Part shown: positions 54,550 through 63,134 of the stretch, one piece after another
How the letters are laid out: every line of letters starts with the position of its first letter
Numbering within the stretch: position 1 is the first letter of the stretch
From: Burkholderia sp. lig30
GTDB taxonomy: Bacteria > Pseudomonadota > Gammaproteobacteria > Burkholderiales > Burkholderiaceae
Assembly: GCF_000687455.2 (NCBI RefSeq)
Contig: NZ_JGVW01000070.1
Coordinates: 44,385-108,384 of the forward strand
Reading direction: 5' to 3'
Length of the DNA: 64,000 nucleotides
Notes under the pieces: model-generated
Told to the model about the DNA's origin: nothing
Seen by the model: the letters and a program-made list of their open reading frames with translations, nothing else
Databases searched by the model: none
Program-made: the position numbers and the translations under genes

Positions 54550-57318
54550 ATGAAGCGATACATCGTCGGGATCGACCTCGGCACGAGCAATACCGTCGTC
54601 GCGTACGTCGAGGCGGGCGGCGACGCGATCCGCGTGTTCGACGTCGAGCAGCTCGTCGGCCTCGGCGAGGTCGGCGCGCAGCCGCTGTTGCCGTCCGCGC
54701 GCTATCACCCGGCGCCCGGCGAGTTTGCGCCGGGCGACCTGCAACTGCCGTGGCGCGATGACGACGTCGGCACGCAGCCGGCCGCGATCGGGCGTCTCGC
54801 GCGCACGCTCGGTGCGCAGGTGCCGGGCCGGCTCGTGACCAGCGCGAAAAGCTGGCTGTCGCACGCGTCGGTCGACCGTCTCGCGCCGATCCTGCCGTGG
54901 GGCGCGAGCGACGACATCGCCAAGGTGTCGCCGGTGGCGGCGAGCGCCAGCTATCTGGCGCACGTGCGCGCCGCGTGGAACAGCCGCTTTCCGGATGCGC
55001 CGCTCGAAGATCAGGACGTGGTGCTCACCGTGCCCGCGTCGTTCGACGACGGCGCGCGTGCGCTGACGCTGGAGGCGGCGCGCCTCGCGAAGCTGCCGAA
55101 GCTGCGCCTGCTCGAAGAGCCGCAGGCGGCGTTCTACGACTGGCTGTTCCATCATCGCGACACGTTGCGCGCCGAGCTGGCGCAGACGCGGCTCGTGCTG
55201 GTGTGCGACGTGGGGGGCGGAACGACCGACCTCACGCTGATCAAGGTGCACGTCGAGGACGGCGAGCCGCAATTGACCCGCATCGGCGTCGGCGACCACC
55301 TGATGCTCGGCGGCGACAACATGGACCTCGCGCTCGCGCGCCTCGCCGAAACGCGTCTCGCCGGCGAGCAGACGCGCCTGTCGGCGGCGAGCCTGTCCCA
55401 GCTCGTCGAACGCTGCCGCGTCGCGAAGGAGCAACTGCTCGGCGACGCGCCGCCGGAATCCGTCGGGATCACACTGCTCGGCGCGGGCGCCCGGCTCGTC
55501 GGCGGCGCGCGCAAGGCGGACTTGAGCCGCGACGAAGTCGAGCGGATCGTCGTGGACGGCTTTTTCCCGGCCGGCGGGCCGGACGACCTGCCGCACCGGT
55601 CGCGGGCCGGGATCGTCGAGTTCGGCCTGCCCTACGCGGCCGATCCGGCCGTCACCCGGCACATTGCCGCGTTCCTGCACAAGCTCGCCGCGCAGTCGTG
55701 CGACGCGCTCGGCATGCCGGATGCGCCGCAAGCGGGGTTGCCGGTGCCCGATACGCTGCTGCTCAACGGCGGCGTGTTCCGGTCGAAGGCGCTTGCCGGC
55801 CGTCTGGCGGGCACGCTCGGCGCATGGCGGCAGCAGCCGGTGCATGTGTTGCACAACGACCATCCGGATGTCGCCGTCGCGCGCGGTGCGGTCGCTTACG
55901 GGCTGGCGCGCGCAGGACACGCGCCGCGCATCGGCGGCGGCTCGCCGCGCAGTTACTTCCTCGTCCTCGACAAGGGCGAGCAGGCGTCCCGTGGCGTGTG
56001 CGTGTTGCCGCGCGGCACGCCGGAAGGCCACGAGGTGCGTCTCGACGACCGGGTGTTCGCGCTGCGGCTCGGGCATCCGGTGCGCTTTCACCTCGCGTCC
56101 ACGGTGGCCGACACCGCGTGGCAGCCGGGCGAACTGGCCGACCTGACGGCCGGCGATTTCGTGCGCTTGCCGCCGGTGGCGACGGTCGTGCAGCAGCAGG
56201 ACCCGAACGGGCCGCGCGAGCGGCTCGTCAGGCTCGCGACGTCGCTGACGGAGGTCGGCACGCTGGAGATGCACTGCACCGCCACCGACGACCCGTCGCA
56301 GCGATGGCTGCTCGAATTCCAGCTGCGGCGCGACGACGGCGAAGACAACGGCGCCGGCGCGACGCGTCATCCATCGCTCGACAAGGCGATCGAACTGATC
56401 GACCGCTCGTTCGGCGCCCGTCTGGCGAACGTCGATCCAAAGGAAGTGAAGCGCCTGCGCGCGCAGCTCGAGCAGTTGCTCGGGCCGCGCGAGCAATGGG
56501 ACGGCCCGCTGCTGCGGGAGCTGTTCGGGGTGCTATGGGAGCGTGCGGGCCGGCGCCGGCGCTCCGCGGATCACGAGCGCGTATGGCTGAACCTGGCCGG
56601 CTTCTGCGTGCGGCCGGGGTTCGGCTATCCGCTCGACGAATGGCGTGTCGAGCAGCTGTGGTCGCTGTTCGACGACGGCATCCAGTACGTGAACGAGGGG
56701 CAGGTCTGGTCGGAATGGTGGACGCTGTGGCGTCGCGCGGCGGGCGGCCTGAACGAGGAAGCGCAGCTTCAGGTGCTCGACGCGATGGCATGGCTGCAGG
56801 AGGCCGCGCGCGCGAAGCGTCCCAAGCTGCCGTTCGATCCCGCGAAGGTCGGCGACATGGACATGGTGCGCCTGTCCGCGTCGCTCGAGCGGGTCGAGGT
56901 CGAGCGCAAGATCGAGCTCGCGGAGCAGCTTCTGGCGCGGCTGCAGCGGCCGTCGGAGAACCCTCAGTGCTGGTGGGCGGTCGGGCGGATCGGCGCGCGC
57001 CGGCTGCTGTACGGCAGCGCGCACGGCGTCGTGCCGCCCGAGGTGGCGAGCCGGTGGCTGGAAACGATCCTGTCGGTCGACTGGAAGAAGGTCGAGCCGG
57101 CTGTGTTTGCCGCGGTGCAGATCGCACGCATGACGGGAGACCGGTCGAGCGATCTGGCGCCGGAAATTCGCGAGAAGGTCGTGCGGCGGCTCGAAGCGGC
57201 GAATGCGCCGGCCGCGTGGGTGCAGATGGTGCGCGAGGTGGTCGCGCTCGACAACGCGGATACCGGGCGCGCGTTCGGGGAGGCGCTGCCGCCGGGATTG
57301 AAGCTGGTTGCGGCGTGA
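54550..57318 (+). CDS. Hsp70-family ATPase with large C-terminal helical domain (second of pair)
   Basis: A 922-residue protein related to its upstream neighbour in the first ~580 residues: VGIDLGTSNTVVAYVEAGG, LVLVCDVGGGTTDLTLIKV and LLLNGGVFRSKALAG. The last ~320 residues are an additional helical domain (KAIELIDRSFGARLANVDPK, ERVWLNLAGFCVRPGFGYPL, EWWTLWRRAAGGLNEEAQLQ) of the DUF3731 type seen only in this Hsp70 subgroup. Two adjacent but different Hsp70s suggest a hetero-oligomer or a two-step chaperone acting with DUF2760. It ends 338 bp before the Fic gene. Confidence 0.87.
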   Translation: MKRYIVGIDLGTSNTVVAYVEAGGDAIRVFDVEQLVGLGEVGAQPLLPSARYHPAPGEFAPGDLQLPWRDDDVGTQPAAIGRLARTLGAQVPGRLVTSAKSWLSHASVDRLAPILPWGASDDIAKVSPVAASASYLAHVRAAWNSRFPDAPLEDQDVVLTVPASFDDGARALTLEAARLAKLPKLRLLEEPQAAFYDWLFHHRDTLRAELAQTRLVLVCDVGGGTTDLTLIKVHVEDGEPQLTRIGVGDHLMLGGDNMDLALARLAETRLAGEQTRLSAASLSQLVERCRVAKEQLLGDAPPESVGITLLGAGARLVGGARKADLSRDEVERIVVDGFFPAGGPDDLPHRSRAGIVEFGLPYAADPAVTRHIAAFLHKLAAQSCDALGMPDAPQAGLPVPDTLLLNGGVFRSKALAGRLAGTLGAWRQQPVHVLHNDHPDVAVARGAVAYGLARAGHAPRIGGGSPRSYFLVLDKGEQASRGVCVLPRGTPEGHEVRLDDRVFALRLGHPVRFHLASTVADTAWQPGELADLTAGDFVRLPPVATVVQQQDPNGPRERLVRLATSLTEVGTLEMHCTATDDPSQRWLLEFQLRRDDGEDNGAGATRHPSLDKAIELIDRSFGARLANVDPKEVKRLRAQLEQLLGPREQWDGPLLRELFGVLWERAGRRRRSADHERVWLNLAGFCVRPGFGYPLDEWRVEQLWSLFDDGIQYVNEGQVWSEWWTLWRRAAGGLNEEAQLQVLDAMAWLQEAARAKRPKLPFDPAKVGDMDMVRLSASLERVEVERKIELAEQLLARLQRPSENPQCWWAVGRIGARRLLYGSAHGVVPPEVASRWLETILSVDWKKVEPAVFAAVQIARMTGDRSSDLAPEIREKVVRRLEAANAPAAWVQMVREVVALDNADTGRAFGEALPPGLKLVAA

Positions 57319-57372
57319 GCGGGGTGGCACGGTGCGGCAGTCGCACGAGCCGTTCGTCGACCATGCTGTGTA

Positions 57373-57418
57373 TCGCCGCCTCGCCGCCTCGCCGCCTCGC
57401 CGCCTCGCCGCCTCGCCG
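57373..57418. repeat. 8-bp simple sequence repeat
   Basis: TCGCCGCC is repeated five times in tandem (57373-57412), followed by TCGCCG. It lies 55 bp after the second Hsp70 stop in the intergenic region. Arrays of this kind change length by slippage; here it is outside any gene I support. Confidence 0.85.
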
Positions 57419-57552
57419 ACGAAGCGCTACGCGTTCCGCCACCTCGGTGGGTCATCGTCCTTGAGCGCGAACGGAACCTCCAATCCGCTATCGGCGCCCC
57501 ACGATAGTCGCCAACAAACTCGCCAAACTTTTTTCAATAGAATTATAATCCA

Positions 57553-57582
57553 TTGATATTTAAGAAATTTTTTGCGTAAAAT
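57553..57582 (+). promoter_or_regulatory. Candidate sigma70 promoter of the Fic gene
   Basis: TTGATA (57553-57558), 18 bp, TAAAAT (57577-57582) in an AT-rich stretch (57520-57585) that stands out from the GC-rich surroundings. It is 74 bp before the Fic start codon. Confidence 0.4.
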
Positions 57583-57655
57583 CGGCCCGTTTTTGAATGC
57601 AAACAGCCGCCACGGAACACGCCAGGACGCACGTGGGTGACACCGACACCTATTC

Positions 57656-58885
57656 ATGACTGAGACTGCCAGTTCGTACCCCTATCACAGCCCGCACCAG
57701 ATGCTGCCGATGCTACCCGGTCCGCACAAGATCGATGATCTTCGGCCACTGGCAGCCGACGTCATTGCTCGCGCCGCCGGTCTCGTCGCGCATGGTATGC
57801 CGCGATTGCGCGCGTTATTGCGCGACGCTCTTCGCCCAATGAATTCGTACTATACGAACAAGATTGAGGGCCAGCATACGGAACCGTTGCTCATCGAGCA
57901 GGCCATGCGGCAGGACTTCTCCGGCAGTCCGGACGAAGCGCGCCGTCAACGCATCGCCATCGCCCACATCAACACGGAGCGCTGGAGCGAGACGACCTGG
58001 ATGGCATTCGACGCGATGACGTTCTTTGCGCCTGAAACCGTGAGTCAAATTCACCACCACCTGCACGCCCAACTGCTGCCGGAAGATCTCGCACAACAGG
58101 GCGACGATGGTGAGGTCGACGCGGTAGACCCAGGCGAATGGCGAACACGCGGAGTTCGCGTCGGAAATCACGTACCTCCCGATCCCGCGAGTATCCCCGC
58201 CTTCATGCAGCGCTGGCATGAAGCCTATCGACATGCCAGGCTCGGCGAAACGGCACTCATCGCGCTTGTCGCAGCTCATCACCGCCTCGCCTGGATTCAC
58301 CCATTTCTGGATGGCAATGGCCGCACCGCACGCCTGCATACGCATATCGGACTCGCAGGGCTCGGCCTTACTCACGGGCTGTGGTCCCCCATGCGAGGGC
58401 TCGCTCGTTCGCAAACGCAATACTATGAGCGCCTGATCGCTGCCGACCAGCCGCGTCAGGGGGATCTGGACGGCCGCGGCAACCTCACCGAACGCGGGTT
58501 CGTCGAGTTCATCGAATTTTTCCTCGGTATATGCGTTGACCAGATCCAGTTTATGAGCGGCATGCTGGACCTTCAAGCGTTTGAAAAGCGTCTCGCGCAG
58601 ATGCTTGCGGCGCTCAGCCAGGACTCGGACACCCGCTTTCTCCGCACGGAAGCGGCACCCGCGCTTTCCTATCTCGCGACGGTCGATTCCATGGACCGGT
58701 CAAGGTTCAAGGCAATGATGGGACTCGCACCACGAACCGCGGACAGGGTGCTCGCGGACCTGTTCAAGATTGGGATCTTGACCTCACCCAGCCCTCGTGG
58801 TCCGGTGGAACTGGCGATCCCGCTCTTGCTCTTCCGGTGGCTTTTCCCACGGCTTTGGCCCGAAGCGGAAGCCACTGGCGCGTAA
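57656..58885 (+). CDS. Fic-domain protein (AMPylator-type)
   Basis: A 409-residue Fic protein with the catalytic motif HPFLDGNGRTAR (His215). Such enzymes usually transfer AMP from ATP to a hydroxyl side chain of a target protein. An N-terminal self-inhibitory helix is present in class II position: T67-NKI-E71-G72 fits [S/T]xxxE[G/N], so activity is probably autoinhibited. The C-terminal ~80 residues (LSYLATVDSMDRSRFKAMMG, ADRVLADLFKIGILTSPSPR) look like a winged helix. AT-rich flanks suggest acquisition. No Fic antitoxin gene is adjacent. Targets are unknown. Confidence 0.9.
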   Translation: MTETASSYPYHSPHQMLPMLPGPHKIDDLRPLAADVIARAAGLVAHGMPRLRALLRDALRPMNSYYTNKIEGQHTEPLLIEQAMRQDFSGSPDEARRQRIAIAHINTERWSETTWMAFDAMTFFAPETVSQIHHHLHAQLLPEDLAQQGDDGEVDAVDPGEWRTRGVRVGNHVPPDPASIPAFMQRWHEAYRHARLGETALIALVAAHHRLAWIHPFLDGNGRTARLHTHIGLAGLGLTHGLWSPMRGLARSQTQYYERLIAADQPRQGDLDGRGNLTERGFVEFIEFFLGICVDQIQFMSGMLDLQAFEKRLAQMLAALSQDSDTRFLRTEAAPALSYLATVDSMDRSRFKAMMGLAPRTADRVLADLFKIGILTSPSPRGPVELAIPLLLFRWLFPRLWPEAEATGA

Positions 58886-59159
58886 GCCCATGGCAGGGCG
58901 ATCGTATGAGCGGAAGCGCATCACCACCGCGCGCCGGTGGAGCGGCTAGCCGCGCAGTTGGAATCTGGTCGAGCTTGTTGCCAAGCGATGCCTGTCTCAG
59001 CGCATGCATTGCTTCCGGAGTTTCGACTCGAAAAACGGCTCGAAATTGATTCACGGTGCTCGAAATTTCGTCACAAACCGGATATTTCGTCTCCATCGCT
59101 CGAAAAATCTTCGCTCCAGTTGGCGCTCGAGGCCGACCAGGGTCATGCCGCGACAGACA

Positions 59160-60584
59160 TCATGCGGAAACCGCGTCCCCGTCCCACTCCGGCAATTCGA
59201 CGATGAATTCGGCCCCGCCCTGCGGCGCGTTGCGCGCCATCAGCCGGCCGTCGTGCCGCTCGATGATCCCATAGCTGATCGACAGCCCCAGCCCGGTACC
59301 GCGCCCTTGCGGCTTGGTCGTGAAGAACGGCTCGAACAGCTTGGGCAAATGCGCGTCGGCGATGCCCGGGCCGTTGTCGCGCACGGTCACGACGATGTTG
59401 CGATCGCAGCGCGCCGCGTCGATCCACAGCTCGGGCGTGCCGCGATGTGCGCCGGACGCCGCGTCGCAGGCGTTCTGGATCAGATTCATCATCACCTGCA
59501 GCAGCTGCCCGGCGCTGCCGCGCACCCGCATCGGCTCGCCGGGCGACCAGTGCACGTCGAACGCCGGCCCCGTGCCCTTCCTGATCCAGTGAATGGCGCG
59601 CGTCACGACTTCGTTCATGTCGACCTCGCCGCGCTCCTCGCGATCGACCGCGGAAAACCGCCGCAACGCGCTGACGATGTCCGCGGTGCGCTGCGCGCCC
59701 TCGATCATCCCTTCGATCAGCGACGGCAGGTCGGACAGGATCGGATCGATCCGCAGCGTGGCCCGCAGGCGCGCGCGCTCGGCCGCCGACATCGGCTGCG
59801 ACGACGCGTCGATGAAGTTGGTCAGCCGTTCGCCATACCGCTTGAGCACGTGGACGTTGCCGAGCACGAAGCTGATCGGGTTGTTCAGCTCGTGCGCGAC
59901 GCCGGCCACGAGCCGCCCGAGCGCCGCCATTTTTTCCGAATGCAGCAGCTGCTGCTGCGCGTGCTTGAGCGCGTCGTGCGCTTCGCGCAACTGGCGGTAT
60001 GCGCGCTTGAGCTCGCCGGTCGGACGGCCGACCAGCAGGTAGCCGACCCGCCGTCCGCGCGGCCCGCCGCGCGGCGTGCAGCTGAAATCGACCGGCACGG
60101 GCGTGCCCTGCGCGTCGCGCATGGTCAGCTCGACCACCGTGCCGCGCGCCGGTGCACCCGACCCGAGCGCACCGCGCAGCGCGGCGACGCTCGCGTCGTC
60201 CGCCAGCCAGTGCTCGAAGCGCGAGCCGCGCACCACGCGGTCGGGCTGCCCGAGCAGGTCGCACAGCGCGGCGTTGGTTTCCTCGATCTCGCCGCGCTCG
60301 TTGCACGCGGCCAGCACGTCCGACATCGACGACAGCAGGCCGAGAATGAACTGCTGAGACTGTTCGAGCTGCGCGTTCTTTTCCTCGAGCGCGGTCTCGT
60401 CCTCCACCAGCTGCGAGTAGACCTCGTCCATCTTGCGGATGACCTCGAGCCACGTCGCCTCGTCGATTCCTTCGAAATTCGGCACCTCGTGCGCGCCGCC
60501 GACCGTGCGGCTCAGCGCCTCCTCGGCGGGCGCGGCCTGGCGCTTCGCCGGTCGATCGGGAGGATTGGATTGATTGCTCGCCAT
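59160..60584 (-). CDS. hoxJ: H2-responsive histidine kinase HoxJ/HupT
   Basis: A 474-residue soluble histidine kinase. A coiled N-terminal part (~50-78, EDETALEEKNAQLEQSQQF) leads to a PAS domain (~80-190), then the phospho-acceptor His231 in GRLVAGVAHELNNPISFVLG. The ATPase domain follows with the N-box NLIQNACDA, DNGPGIADAH, FFTTKPQGRGTGLGLS. Kinases of this type (HoxJ, HupT) form a complex with an H2-sensing hydrogenase and phosphorylate an NtrC-type regulator. No membrane segment is seen. It is the last gene of the hoxA-B-C-J unit, 49 bp after hoxC. Confidence 0.88.
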   Translation of the reverse strand: MASNQSNPPDRPAKRQAAPAEEALSRTVGGAHEVPNFEGIDEATWLEVIRKMDEVYSQLVEDETALEEKNAQLEQSQQFILGLLSSMSDVLAACNERGEIEETNAALCDLLGQPDRVVRGSRFEHWLADDASVAALRGALGSGAPARGTVVELTMRDAQGTPVPVDFSCTPRGGPRGRRVGYLLVGRPTGELKRAYRQLREAHDALKHAQQQLLHSEKMAALGRLVAGVAHELNNPISFVLGNVHVLKRYGERLTNFIDASSQPMSAAERARLRATLRIDPILSDLPSLIEGMIEGAQRTADIVSALRRFSAVDREERGEVDMNEVVTRAIHWIRKGTGPAFDVHWSPGEPMRVRGSAGQLLQVMMNLIQNACDAASGAHRGTPELWIDAARCDRNIVVTVRDNGPGIADAHLPKLFEPFFTTKPQGRGTGLGLSISYGIIERHDGRLMARNAPQGGAEFIVELPEWDGDAVSA

Positions 60585-60633
60585 GACCTTCGTACTGTAC
60601 AGAACCCGGATTCAGCGTACCCAGCGGCCGCCG

Positions 60634-62091
60634 TCAATGCACCGTGCAGACCATGCACGGATCGAATGACCGCACGATGTGCTGGACCGCCACCGGCGTC
60701 GTCTCGCCCGGCTCGACCGGCGCGCCGACGAGCGCGGCTTCCAGCGCGCCGGGCCGGCCGCTCGCGTCGCGCGGGGAGAAATTCCACGACGTCGGCGCGA
60801 CGATCTGGTAATTCGCGATCCGCCCGCCCTTCACGTCGAGCCAGTGGCCGAGGCTGCCGCGCGCGGCTTCGTTGAGCCCGACGCCGCTGCCCTCGTCCGG
60901 CAACGCGAATGCCGCGCAATACGGCATGCCCGGCGCCAGCGCACGCACCCACTGCTCCATCATCGGCACGACGCGCGCCAGTTCGAGCGCGCGTGCCAGC
61001 ACCCGCGTATAGACATTGCCGCCGCTGCGGCCGACGGCCTCCGCGATCAGCGGGTGCCGCTCCGCGAGCTGCCGCGCGATCGCGCCGGTCTCGAGCACCG
61101 CGCCGTTCAGGCGCGGCGCCTTGTTCCACGTATAGCCGCCCGGCTTGTCGGCGCGCGGTTCGGTCACGCCGGCCGACGGGTGGCGCGGGCCGCCGGCATC
61201 GTCGAGCCACGCGCAGGTCGCGTCCTCGACGATCGCGGTCACGTCGACCGCGTCGAGCCGCGCATGGCGCGCGTCCCAGACGCCGGCGCCGAATGCGTGG
61301 CCGCCTTCCGGCTGCGGATACGCGCCGTACGACAAATACAGCCCCGGCCCCGGCCCGAGACGCTCCAGGCCGAGATCGCGCGCGAGCATCAGGAAGAACC
61401 GCAAGTCGCCCTGCCCACCCGCGCGCTCGCACCACGCGGCGAGCGCGGCCTCGCCGTCGAGCGCGGCGACCTCCTCGAGCGGCGCGCCGAACAGCGTGTC
61501 CTCCAGGAATTGCCGGAACTCGCCGATGCACGCCAGCAGGCGTATCCGTTCGGCGGGCTCGACGGCGCGCGCGCTGCCCCCCGGCTGGATCGAGCCGGTG
61601 TGCGGCCACTTGCCGCCCAGCGTGCCCATCAGGCGCAGCCAGCGCTGCCGCGCGGCGAGCGCCGCGCGGTGCCGTTCGCCGTGATACGGCGTGAAGCGCG
61701 CGACCGCGTCCGCGTGCCAGTGTCGCGCGGCGTACACGGGCCGCACGAAATCCGGCATGAAGAACAGGTAGAAATGGCTCAGGTGGTCCGCGAGATTCTC
61801 GGCCGCGAGCATCAGGTTCGACGCGATGAGGCCGTTCGGCGTCGGCGTCACGCCCGCGAGGTCGGCCAGCGCGCGCGCCGCCGCGATCCCTTGCGACACG
61901 GAACAGATGCCGCAGATGCGCGGCACGTAGACGAGCGCGTCGAGCGGATCGCGACCCTGCAGGATGCGCTCGAAGCCGCGGAACATCGTCGCGTTCACGT
62001 GCGCGCTCGTCACCGCGCCGTCGGCGATGTCGAGGCGCACCTCGAGGTCGCCTTCGACGCGGTTGAACGGACCAATCACCAGTCGGGACAT
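60634..62091 (-). CDS. hoxC: Regulatory [NiFe] hydrogenase large subunit HoxC/HupV
   Basis: A 485-residue large subunit with all four Ni-Fe ligands: Cys60 and Cys63 (RICGICSVSQG), Cys479 and Cys482 (DPCMVCTVH). Two features mark it as an H2 sensor. The residue after the first pair is Gln where energy-conserving enzymes have His. The chain ends exactly at DPCMVCTVH, so no C-terminal peptide needs to be cleaved by a maturation protease. The N-terminal FNRVEGDLEVRLDI is typical of large subunits. It works with HoxB and signals through HoxJ. ATG 62091 starts 8 bp after the hoxB stop. Confidence 0.93.
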   Translation of the reverse strand: MSRLVIGPFNRVEGDLEVRLDIADGAVTSAHVNATMFRGFERILQGRDPLDALVYVPRICGICSVSQGIAAARALADLAGVTPTPNGLIASNLMLAAENLADHLSHFYLFFMPDFVRPVYAARHWHADAVARFTPYHGERHRAALAARQRWLRLMGTLGGKWPHTGSIQPGGSARAVEPAERIRLLACIGEFRQFLEDTLFGAPLEEVAALDGEAALAAWCERAGGQGDLRFFLMLARDLGLERLGPGPGLYLSYGAYPQPEGGHAFGAGVWDARHARLDAVDVTAIVEDATCAWLDDAGGPRHPSAGVTEPRADKPGGYTWNKAPRLNGAVLETGAIARQLAERHPLIAEAVGRSGGNVYTRVLARALELARVVPMMEQWVRALAPGMPYCAAFALPDEGSGVGLNEAARGSLGHWLDVKGGRIANYQIVAPTSWNFSPRDASGRPGALEAALVGAPVEPGETTPVAVQHIVRSFDPCMVCTVH

Positions 62092-62099
62092 GGGCGTGC

Positions 62100-63134
62100 C
62101 TATTTGCGGGACGTCGAGCGGATCGCCGGCGCGATCTTCGTATGGTCCGCCGTCGCGTTCTCGCGCACGCGCTTCGGCGTCGCCGCCTTCGACAGCGACG
62201 CGAGCGCGACGAACCAGGCCTTCGGCATGTCGCTCGGCAGGCCGATCGGGATGCCGGCCACCTTCGGCGTCTGCGCGAACGGGTGGCCGGGCTCCTCGAA
62301 GCCGGGCGCGGTGCAGTTGATGCACGCATGGCCGCCGCGCGTGCACGAGCCGTCGCCGTTCCACAGCCGCGTGTTGCAGTCGCCGTGCGCCTGCGTGCCC
62401 TTGCAGCCCATGTGCTCCATCATGCAGCCGAGGTCGGACGGCTTTTCCGCGCTCGCCTTGTATTCGTAGAACTCGTTGCGCGTGCAGCCGTGATGCACGA
62501 GCTGGTCCGCGTACAGGCGCGGACGGTTGAGCGGGTCGAGGCCGTCCGTGTCGATCAGCCCCATCGCGAGCGCGCCGAGGGTGTCGAGGACCCATTCGGG
62601 ATGCGTCGGGCAGCCGGCCACGTTGATCACCGGAAAGCCGCTGCGCGACCGGTAGTCGGCGCCGAGCAGGCCGCCCGGCCGCTCGCCGTCGTACTGCAGC
62701 CCGCACGCGTCGGTCGGGTTGTCGCCGCCCGCGCTGATGCCGCCGTACGCGGCGCACGTGCCGATCGCCACCGTGTGGTGCGCGACGCGCGCGAGCCGCG
62801 CGACCCAGTCGATCATCGGGATGCCGGTGCCCGCCAGCACGTGAAACCGGCCGGTGCCGTTCGGCCCGCGCAGCATCGCGCCCTCGACGCACAGCGCATG
62901 CAGCTCGACCGTGCCGTCGAGGCAGGCCTGCAGCACGTCGAGCGCCTCGACGCCGGTCTCGACGGACAGCGACGGATGCCACAGCATGTCGATGCCGGCG
63001 CGCGTGAGCATCGCGGAGAAATCCATCGTGTCGGCGCACAGCAGCGACATGTTGCAGCCGCCGCAGCCGCCGGACTGCAGCCACAGCACGTTGAACCTGC
63101 CGGCGCGGCCGGGAGCGCGACGCGTGGCGTTCAC
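62100..63134 (-). CDS. hoxB: Regulatory [NiFe] hydrogenase small subunit HoxB/HupU
   Basis: A 344-residue electron-transfer subunit with cysteines for three iron-sulfur clusters: [18 protein letters not shown] at the N-terminus, [34 protein letters not shown], and the cluster-rich C-terminus [28 protein letters not shown]. It has no Tat signal peptide, so it stays in the cytoplasm, as expected for H2 sensors (HoxB/HupU) and unlike membrane-bound uptake hydrogenases. The start is GTG 63134, which overlaps the hoxA stop as GTGA and has GGAGAAG in front. Confidence 0.93.
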   Translation of the reverse strand: MNATRRAPGRAGRFNVLWLQSGGCGGCNMSLLCADTMDFSAMLTRAGIDMLWHPSLSVETGVEALDVLQACLDGTVELHALCVEGAMLRGPNGTGRFHVLAGTGIPMIDWVARLARVAHHTVAIGTCAAYGGISAGGDNPTDACGLQYDGERPGGLLGADYRSRSGFPVINVAGCPTHPEWVLDTLGALAMGLIDTDGLDPLNRPRLYADQLVHHGCTRNEFYEYKASAEKPSDLGCMMEHMGCKGTQAHGDCNTRLWNGDGSCTRGGHACINCTAPGFEEPGHPFAQTPKVAGIPIGLPSDMPKAWFVALASLSKAATPKRVRENATADHTKIAPAIRSTSRK

